This document shows, in pieces, positions 1 to 5,400 of a stretch of DNA of 10,668 nt; the stretch's first letter is position 1, and every line of letters starts with the position of its first letter. The translations under genes were made by a program, and so were the position numbers. The stretch covers positions 1 to 10,668 of the forward strand of contig DAOVOC010000019.1 of the NCBI GenBank assembly GCA_030629865.1, given 5' to 3'. Source of the stretch: a bacterium. Its GTDB lineage: Bacteria > Babelota > Babeliae > Babelales > GCA-2401785. The notes under the pieces were generated by a model. It was not told the origin of the DNA and made no database searches. It saw only the letters and a list, made by a program, of their open reading frames with translations.

Positions 1-167
1 AATCATATACTGCTGGAAGTGAAGTTCATATTTCAGCAGGGCCGTTTGCTGGGTTTGTGGGGATTGTTGAAAGTGTTGATGAAGAGCATGAGCGTGTTCG
101 GGTTATGGTAAGTATTTTTGGGCGTATGACGCCGATTGAGCTAGGGTTTGATCAGATAAGTCGCTAA
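1..167 (+). CDS. nusG: NusG, C-terminal fragment (transcription elongation/termination factor)
   Basis: Only the last 54 codons are present; the first whole codon is at 3 and the stop is TAA 165-167. The visible peptide is the KOW domain: it contains G-P-F-A-G-F-V-G-I-V-E-S-V-D and then V-S-I-F-G-R-M-T-P-I-E-L, the two halves of the canonical NusG KOW signature, and ends F-D-Q-I-S-R. In the family the N-terminal NGN domain (not visible here) binds the beta' clamp/beta lobe of RNA polymerase, while KOW binds Rho or ribosomal protein S10/NusE. It lies 33 nt upstream of rplK, the standard bacterial order; secE and a tRNA-Trp gene are often found further upstream but are outside this window. Identification is confident despite truncation because the KOW signature is complete and the neighbourhood is diagnostic. 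Confidence 0.95.
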   Translation, partial: SYTAGSEVHISAGPFAGFVGIVESVDEEHERVRVMVSIFGRMTPIELGFDQISR

Positions 168-190
168 TGTTTTTTGTATTTGGCGAGAAA

Positions 191-196
191 AAGGTG
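191..196 (+). promoter_or_regulatory. rplK ribosome binding site
   Basis: AAGGTG preceded by an A-run, 4 nt upstream of ATG 201. It supports ATG 201 over the in-frame TTG at 174, which has no purine-rich element ahead of it and lies only 7 nt after the nusG stop. Confidence 0.6.
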
Positions 197-200
197 CAGA

Positions 201-626
201 ATGGCTAAGAAGGTTAAAGCGAAGGTTAAGATGCAGATAAGAGGTGGTGGGGCAACGCCTGCGCCGCCGGTCGGCTCTTCTTTGGGGCAGCATGGTGTTC
301 AGATTATGGACTTTTGTAAGAAGTTTAATGCTGAAACGATTTCTCGAAAAAGTGAGACAGTTCCTGTGCTTGTTACTATTTATACTGATAAAACATTTGA
401 CTTTGTTACTAAGACACCTCCTGTTTCGGAATTGATTTTAAAGAATGTTGGTGTAAAAAAGGGTGCAAGTAATCCAGGCGCAGAAGTTGCGGGTTCTATA
501 ACGTGGACTAGTGTCGAAGAGATTGCGAAAGTAAAGATGCCAGATCTTAATGCGGTTGATATAGAGGGTGCAAAGAAGATTGTTGCTGGTAGCGCAAGGA
601 GCATGGGGCTCAAGGTTGTTGATTAG
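201..626 (+). CDS. rplK: 50S ribosomal protein L11
   Basis: A 141-residue protein, essentially the usual L11 length (142 in E. coli). L11 binds the GTPase-associated region of 23S rRNA with L10 at the stalk base and is needed for RelA and factor-dependent GTPase responses. The N-terminal domain starts M-A-K-K-V-K-A-K-V-K and contains the proline motif P20-A-P22-P23-V-G, then G-V-Q-I-M-D-F-C-K-K-F-N. The linker and RNA-binding C-terminal domain follow (F-V-T-K-T-P-P near residue 75; G-S-A-R-S-M-G-L-K-V at the C terminus). Pro22 and Pro23, the residues where thiostrepton resistance arises, are retained. Oddity: the usually conserved Pro26 of P-P-V-G-P-A-L-G is Ser (P-P-V-G-S-S-L-G). ATG 201 is chosen because it gives the family N terminus and has a Shine-Dalgarno; an in-frame TTG at 174 would add nine non-homologous residues. 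The rplA start follows 43 nt after the stop. Confidence 0.97.
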   Translation: MAKKVKAKVKMQIRGGGATPAPPVGSSLGQHGVQIMDFCKKFNAETISRKSETVPVLVTIYTDKTFDFVTKTPPVSELILKNVGVKKGASNPGAEVAGSITWTSVEEIAKVKMPDLNAVDIEGAKKIVAGSARSMGLKVVD

Positions 627-669
627 AGTGGTTTTGTGAGTGTTTGGTCCTGTTTGAACTGGTGGAATT

Positions 670-1362
670 ATGGCATATCGAGGGAAAAAATATCGGCAGG
701 CTAGGACGGCGGTTTCTTCTTTTGATGCCGTGTCTCCGGAATCGGCGCTTGAGGCTGTGATTTCGACAGCGCATGTTCGATTTGATGAGACTGTTGGTTT
801 AGATGTCGTTTTGGGAGTTGATCCCACAAGAGGTGAGCAAGTTGTTCGTGGAACAGTTTTGTTGCCGCATGGAACTGGAAAAAAAATTCGTATAGCCGTT
901 TTTGCAAAGGGCGAGCAAGAGGAAGCTGCAAAGTCAGCTGGTGCTGATTTTGTTGGGGCTGAAGATCTTGTTGAAAAGATTGCTGGTGGTTGGATGGATT
1001 TTGATGTAGCAGTTGCCACGCCCGATTTAATGGGAATGGTTGGTAAGGTTGCTCGAGTTCTTGGACCTCGAGGTTTGTTGCCAAATAAAAAGATAGGCAC
1101 AGTGACGCTTGATGTTGTTCCTGTTATCACAGATCTTAAAAAAGGTCGTGTTTCGTTTAGAAACGACAAGGGTGGTGGTCTTCATGTTGCTTTTGGCAAG
1201 GTTTCATTTGGGGTTGAAAAGCTAACAGATAATCTGGTTGCGTTGTTAGAAGCAGTCAGATTGAGTAAGCCGGCTTCTTCTAAAGGGAAATTCATTAAAA
1301 AAGCGGTGATATCTTCCACGATGGGTGTTGGTGTTGCTGTTGCTGCTGATGATGTTTCTTAG
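670..1362 (+). CDS. rplA: 50S ribosomal protein L1
   Basis: A 230-residue protein, close to E. coli L1 (234). L1 forms the mobile L1 stalk near the E site and, in studied bacteria, represses its own operon by binding the mRNA. Visible family landmarks are V-R-G-T-V-L-L-P-H-G-T-G (residues 59-70), the central L-G-P-R-G-L-L-P-N-K-K-I-G-T-V-T (131-146), F-R-N-D-K-G-G (163-169), G-K-V-S-F-G-V-E-K-L (176-185) and the C-terminal S-S-T-M-G-V-G (215-221). Domain I is formed from both ends of the chain and domain II from the middle. The start ATG 670 has only a weak, close GGTGG at 661-665, so translation may depend partly on coupling with rplK, whose stop is 43 nt upstream. No clear L1-binding leader copy could be recognised in the short gaps flanking rplK. 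rplJ begins 21 nt downstream. Confidence 0.97.
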   Translation: MAYRGKKYRQARTAVSSFDAVSPESALEAVISTAHVRFDETVGLDVVLGVDPTRGEQVVRGTVLLPHGTGKKIRIAVFAKGEQEEAAKSAGADFVGAEDLVEKIAGGWMDFDVAVATPDLMGMVGKVARVLGPRGLLPNKKIGTVTLDVVPVITDLKKGRVSFRNDKGGGLHVAFGKVSFGVEKLTDNLVALLEAVRLSKPASSKGKFIKKAVISSTMGVGVAVAADDVS

Positions 1363-1373
1363 TAAATAAGTGT

Positions 1374-1377
1374 GGAG
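1374..1377 (+). promoter_or_regulatory. rplJ ribosome binding site
   Basis: GGAG, 6 nt before ATG 1384. The element itself overlaps an in-frame GTG (1372), which argues that the GTG is part of the ribosome-binding region and not the start codon. Confidence 0.65.
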
Positions 1378-1383
1378 ATAGTT

Positions 1384-1908
1384 ATGAATCGGGAGGAAAA
1401 AGCTCAGGCTATTGCAGAGATTCGTGATAGTTTTAAAGAATCGAATGCGGCGTTTGTTGTTGATTATAAAGGTTTGTCTGTCTTTAAGATTCAACAGTTA
1501 AGGAATAGCCTGCGTGGGGATAATGCGACTCTTAAGGTTTCTAAGGTACGACTTATGTTGCGTGCTGCTGAGGAAGCGAAGGTTGTGCGCGAGTTTTCCG
1601 ATTCTTTTGGAGGGCAGATAGCCCTCGTTTTCGCCAATAAGGATGTTCCTTGTGTAGCGAAAAAGCTTGTTAAATTCGCAGAAGGTTGTGATGAGGCTGA
1701 AGTGGTGTCTGGCTTTTTTGAGTCTAGATTTATGGATGCTCAAGCTGTTACGGCTCTTGCAACGCTTCCTTCACGAGAAGAATTGCTTGCTAGGTGTGCT
1801 GGTGCATTAAATGCTCCGATTGCTGGGCTTGCAAGAACTTTGAGCGGACTTATAAGTGGTCTTGCACGTTCTCTTAAGTGCGTAGCAGAAGCGTCTGTTG
1901 GCAATTAA
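1384..1908 (+). CDS. rplJ: 50S ribosomal protein L10
   Basis: A 174-residue L10 (E. coli 165; family roughly 165-180). L10 anchors L7/L12 dimers to the stalk base and sits beside L11 on 23S rRNA. The N-terminal globular domain covers about residues 1-130 and includes A-A-F-V-V-D-Y-K-G-L-S-V (22-33), L-K-V-S-K-V-R-L-M-L (50-59) and the L-A-T-L-P-S-R-E-E-L-L motif (125-135). The following alpha-helical tail, with A-P-I-A-G-L-A-R-T-L-S-G-L (144-156) and a similar G-L-A-R-S-L (159-164), is the L12-dimer platform; its length leaves open whether two or three dimers bind. ATG 1384 is preferred to the in-frame GTG at 1372 because of the GGAG at 1374. Only 21 nt separate it from rplA, so the long structured L10 leader known from E. 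coli has no room here. rplL follows after 63 nt. Confidence 0.95.
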   Translation: MNREEKAQAIAEIRDSFKESNAAFVVDYKGLSVFKIQQLRNSLRGDNATLKVSKVRLMLRAAEEAKVVREFSDSFGGQIALVFANKDVPCVAKKLVKFAEGCDEAEVVSGFFESRFMDAQAVTALATLPSREELLARCAGALNAPIAGLARTLSGLISGLARSLKCVAEASVGN

Positions 1909-1956
1909 TTTGAGTAGTGTTCGGTTAGATGTTTTATTGTATATCTGTTTTTGTTG

Positions 1957-1963
1957 TAGGAGT
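1957..1963 (+). promoter_or_regulatory. rplL ribosome binding site in a U-rich leader
   Basis: TAGGAGT, ending 8 nt before ATG 1972 (AGGAG core 1958-1962, 9 nt spacing). It is the best Shine-Dalgarno match among the ribosomal protein genes here and is preceded by a T-rich stretch (about 1929-1957) that is likely unstructured. Both fit the need to make about four L12 copies per L10; that functional reading is inference. Confidence 0.65.
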
Positions 1964-1971
1964 GTGCCAAA

Positions 1972-2346
1972 ATGGCTGCGAGTGCGATTCTTGATGAAAT
2001 AAAAAAATTGACTGTTGTAGAGCTTGCCGAGCTTGTTAAAAGTATTGAAGAAGAGTTTGGTGTTTCGGCTGCCGCTCCGGTTGCTATTGCTGCTGTTGCG
2101 TCAGCAGAGGGTGGTGCTGTTGAGGCAGAAAAATCTGAATATAAAGTTACCTTGACTGATGCTGGCTCAGAAAAAATTAAAGTTATTAAAGCTTTGCGTG
2201 CAGCGGTTCAAGGCCTTGGGCTTAAAGAAGCTAAAGAGATGGCTGAGGGTGTGCCTTCTGTTATTAGTGAAGCACTTCCAAAAGAAGATGCGCAGAAGGT
2301 TAAGGCTTCACTTGAAGAAGTTGGAGCAAAAGTTACGCTCTCTTAA
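1972..2346 (+). CDS. rplL: 50S ribosomal protein L7/L12
   Basis: A 124-residue acidic stalk protein, normal family length. The N-terminal dimerisation/L10-binding helices span about residues 1-30 (I-L-D-E-I-K-K-L-T-V-V-E-L-A-E-L-V). A flexible Ala/Gly/Val-rich hinge covers about 32-52, and the C-terminal factor-binding domain 55-124 contains E-K-I-K-V-I-K-A-L-R (67-76) and G-L-G-L-K-E-A-K (81-88). L12 recruits and activates translational GTPases (EF-Tu, EF-G, IF2, RF3). The C-terminal domain has one more residue between the conserved Arg76 and G-L-G-L-K than E. coli L12, as I recall for actinobacterial L12 (R-E-I-V-S-G-L-G-L-K). The gene ends in tandem TAA codons (2344-2349). It has its own strong ribosome binding site, and the 151-nt gap after it is the longest in the cluster. 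Confidence 0.97.
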   Translation: MAASAILDEIKKLTVVELAELVKSIEEEFGVSAAAPVAIAAVASAEGGAVEAEKSEYKVTLTDAGSEKIKVIKALRAAVQGLGLKEAKEMAEGVPSVISEALPKEDAQKVKASLEEVGAKVTLS

Positions 2347-2360
2347 TAATTTAGTTATAA

Positions 2361-2371
2361 AGCGTGACGCT
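2361..2371 (+). other. Small inverted repeat after rplL
   Basis: AGCG-TGA-CGCT forms a potential 4-bp stem with a 3-nt loop 15 nt after the rplL stop; as DNA it is AGCGT-G-ACGCT, a palindrome with a single central base. There is no T-run after it, so it is not a convincing terminator. It may simply be chance, but it is one of three stem candidates in the same gap. Confidence 0.3.
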
Positions 2372-2404
2372 AATTACTGGTTGTTATTTTGCGAGATTTG
2401 ATGT

Positions 2405-2440
2405 GGGGGGTTCCAGCGTGGTGCCCCTCCGAGTCGCTCG
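2405..2440 (+). promoter_or_regulatory. Potential RNA hairpins in rplL-rpoB gap (attenuator or processing site candidate)
   Basis: Six G residues (2405-2410) can pair with 2425-2430 (five G-C pairs and one G-U); inside, CCA 2413-2415 pairs with TGG 2419-2421 around a GCG loop, with a small internal loop between the two stems. Immediately after it CGAG (2430-2433) can pair with CTCG (2437-2440) around TCG. No U-tract follows, so an intrinsic terminator is unlikely. In E. coli the same gap holds a partial attenuator and an RNase III site; by position this could play a similar role, which is inference. I see no convincing -35/-10 promoter in the rest of the gap (2347-2497). Confidence 0.4.
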
Positions 2441-2485
2441 TAAGTTAGTTTGGTGGGCGTGACTGCTATCTGTGTAGGTGCGATT

Positions 2486-2490
2486 AGGAG
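2486..2490 (+). promoter_or_regulatory. rpoB ribosome binding site
   Basis: AGGAG, 7 nt before ATG 2498; a strong, ideally spaced site that fixes the rpoB start. Confidence 0.7.
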
Positions 2491-2497
2491 CTGTTGA

Positions 2498-5400
2498 ATG
2501 TCGGGACTGCGTGCTAGCAATGGAATCCAAAGGAAATCTTTTGGTAAAATAGAGGAAGTTGTCTCGCTTCCTGATTTGATAGAAGTTCAGTCAAAATCGT
2601 TTAATGATTTCGTGCAACTAGATTTCTTGCCTTCCGAACGAGATAATATCGGTCTTGAAAAAGTTTTTAGAGACGTTTTTCCTATCGAACACGGTGATCG
2701 TGTTTCTTTGGAATATGCCGGTTATGAGCTAGGGATTTGGGAATGTGTTTGTGGTGCTCTCTCAGGAATTGCCAGTCGATATAGTTGGGAGTGCAAGGCA
2801 TGCAAGAGTTCCGGAGTTGGTCGACTTGGGAAAGGTGGCGAATGTCCAAAATGTAAAAAAACTGTTTCTTATATAAGGTGCAAAAAGTGTCATTCACGAG
2901 TTGCGATTAAACCTGCAACTACAGTTGATGCATGTCGTTATGCTGGCAAGACGTATTCTATGCCATTAAAAGTGCGTCTTCAGCTTCTGTCTTGGGATGT
3001 TTCTGCGGATGGTGGAGAAAAAGTTGTTCGTGATATTCGCGAACAAGACGTATTTTTTTGCGACTTACCTGTAATGATTGATGCGTATGAAGATGATAAT
3101 GGCGCGATTCGTCTTGGTAGTCATGGGACTTTCCTTATTAACGGTGTTGATCGTGTTGTTGTCAGTCAGATTCATAGAGCTCCGGGAGCCTTGTTTGCTC
3201 TAGGCCGCAAAACTCGGGATTATAGGGGTAGGCCATCTCCGACTGCCAGAATCATCCCTGCTCGTGGTGCGTGGCTTGATTTTGAATTTGATCAAAATGA
3301 CGTTTTATATGTAAAAGTTGATAAGCGCAAAAAAATTCTTGCAACAACATTTTTACAATCACTTGGTATTTTTCGTGATGAGCTACTTTCACAATTTTAT
3401 AGTTTTGAGACTGTGCATTGTTATAATGGCGTTTTTTTCCTTCCGCTTGACGAATCCTTATTAGGGCATCGCATAGAGGTTGGGGCTTTACCGGAGAAGT
3501 TAGAAAAACAGTTTCCTGTTGGTAGCAAGATTACAGAAGAGATTTTAAAAAAATTAAAAAAGAGTAAAATTTCTGGTTTGACTGTTAGAAAAAATAGTTT
3601 GGTAAACAGGTATTCTGCGGGCCAGTTTATTGATAATTCTACAGGAGAGGTTTTGCTTGAGGCCGGGGATGTTATCACCGGTGAATTGCTTGATTGCTTT
3701 GAAGCGCTTGAATCAGTGAAAATTTCAGTGATTCAATCCTCTGATTATCTGTTTCAGCCGTCCATTGCAATTACATTATCGAATGATTCTGCTGACACAT
3801 ATGAAAAGGCTGTTAGAGAGGTTTATTGCCGGCTACGTCCTGGTGATATTCCATCATTTAAGATAATGGTTGATCATATTAATAATCTATTTTTCAGTTC
3901 TCGCCTTTATGATCTAACAGAAGTTGGGCGCTTGCGAGTTAATAGGAAATTAGGTCTTTCTACAGCCGGTGATTTTACAACGCTTACGCGTGAAGATATA
4001 ATTGAAGTTGTTAAATATCTTATTTGTCTCAAAGAGCGGGGTGAAGGAGACTTAGACGATATTGATCATCTTGGCAATAGATGTGTACGTCTTGTTGGCG
4101 AGCTCCTTAAAAACCAGCTTTATGCAGGGTTTTCTCGTGTTGAAAAAATTGTCCGTGAACGGTTTCGTCTCCAAGAAAATAACGCAGCGCTTATGCCATA
4201 TGACTTTATCAATGTAAAGCCTTTGGTTGCTGTTCTTGGAAGCTTTTTTGGAACTGGTCAGTTGTCCCAGTTTATGGATCAGACCAATCCACTTTCAGAA
4301 ATGGCACATAAACGAAGGTTGTCTGCTCTTGGGCCTGGTGGTATTACGCGTGAGCGAGCAACGCTTGATGTTCGTGATGTTCACCCATCTCACTATGGAC
4401 GTATTTGTCCTATTGAAACACCTGACGGTCAAAATATTGGTCTTATTTCGTCTCTTGCGACATATGCCCATGTTAATGCGCTTGGCTTTATCGAAACTAC
4501 GTATCGTCCTGTTAAGAACGGTATTGTAGGAGATGAGATTGTCAAGCTTGATGCATTTGAGGAAATGGGGAAGAGTATTGCGCAGGCAACAGCGCCTGTT
4601 GATAAAAACAATAAACTTAAGGGACCAATTGTTGCGGCTCGTAAAGATGGCAGCATTGTAAAGGTGGCTCCGGAAGAAATTGATTATGTTGATGCATCGC
4701 CACGGCAACTTGTTTCTGTCGCGACTGCCTTGATTCCATTTTTAGAAAATGATGATGCAAATCGAGCTCTTATGGGTTCTAATATGCAACGTCAGGCTGT
4801 TCCACTTATTATTCCTAGTCCTCCTATTGTTGGAACTGGTGTAGAGAGGGAGGTTGGGTCTGCGGAAAGCTCGGTTGTAATTGCACGTAACGCTGGTACA
4901 GTAAAATATATTTCTGCTGATAAAATTATTATCAGTTTATCAGGTGATGGTAAAACTGAAGAAGAATGGATGGCTCATCCAGTTGATGTTTACAAACTCA
5001 AGAAATTTTCTCGATCTAGCCATAATACATGGGTTCATTATGCTCCTATTGTTAAAAATGGACAGTATGTTGAGCGTGGCCAGGTCTTAAGTAATGGAGC
5101 TTCTGTTATCAATGGTGAGCTGGCTCTAGGAAACAATATTCTTGTGGCATTCATGCCGTGGCATGGATATAATTTTGAGGATGCTGTTGTTGTAAGTAGG
5201 CGTCTTGTTGAAGATGATGTTTACACATCGGTTCGTGTTGAAGAGTTTGTTGTTGAAGCGCGAGATACAAAGCTTGGTGCTGAAGAAATAACGGCTGATA
5301 TTCCTAATGTGAGTGAACGTGAACTTGCATCGCTTGATGAAGATGGGCTGATTAAGGTTGGAGCGCGTGTTGCACCTGGTGATATTCTTGTTGGTAAAGT

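Noticed and set aside
174..200. TTG at 174 as an upstream start of rplK
   Set aside because: It adds nine residues not found in L11 and lacks a Shine-Dalgarno; ATG 201 matches the family N terminus.
438..1169. A 243-codon open frame on the minus strand across rplK-rplA
   Set aside because: It is antisense to two certain genes, its translation is Thr/Ser/Pro-rich with no family signature, and it reflects the strong codon bias of the + strand.
1318..1332. T-M-G-V-G at the end of L1 instead of T-M-G-P-G
   Set aside because: This position is variable; E. coli L1 has T-M-G-A-G, so it is not unusual.
1372..1383. GTG at 1372 as the rplJ start
   Set aside because: The GTG overlaps the GGAG that is ideally placed for ATG 1384.
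2405..2440. Hairpins at 2405-2440 as an intrinsic terminator
   Set aside because: No run of T follows either stem, and the distal genes encode the essential polymerase subunits.
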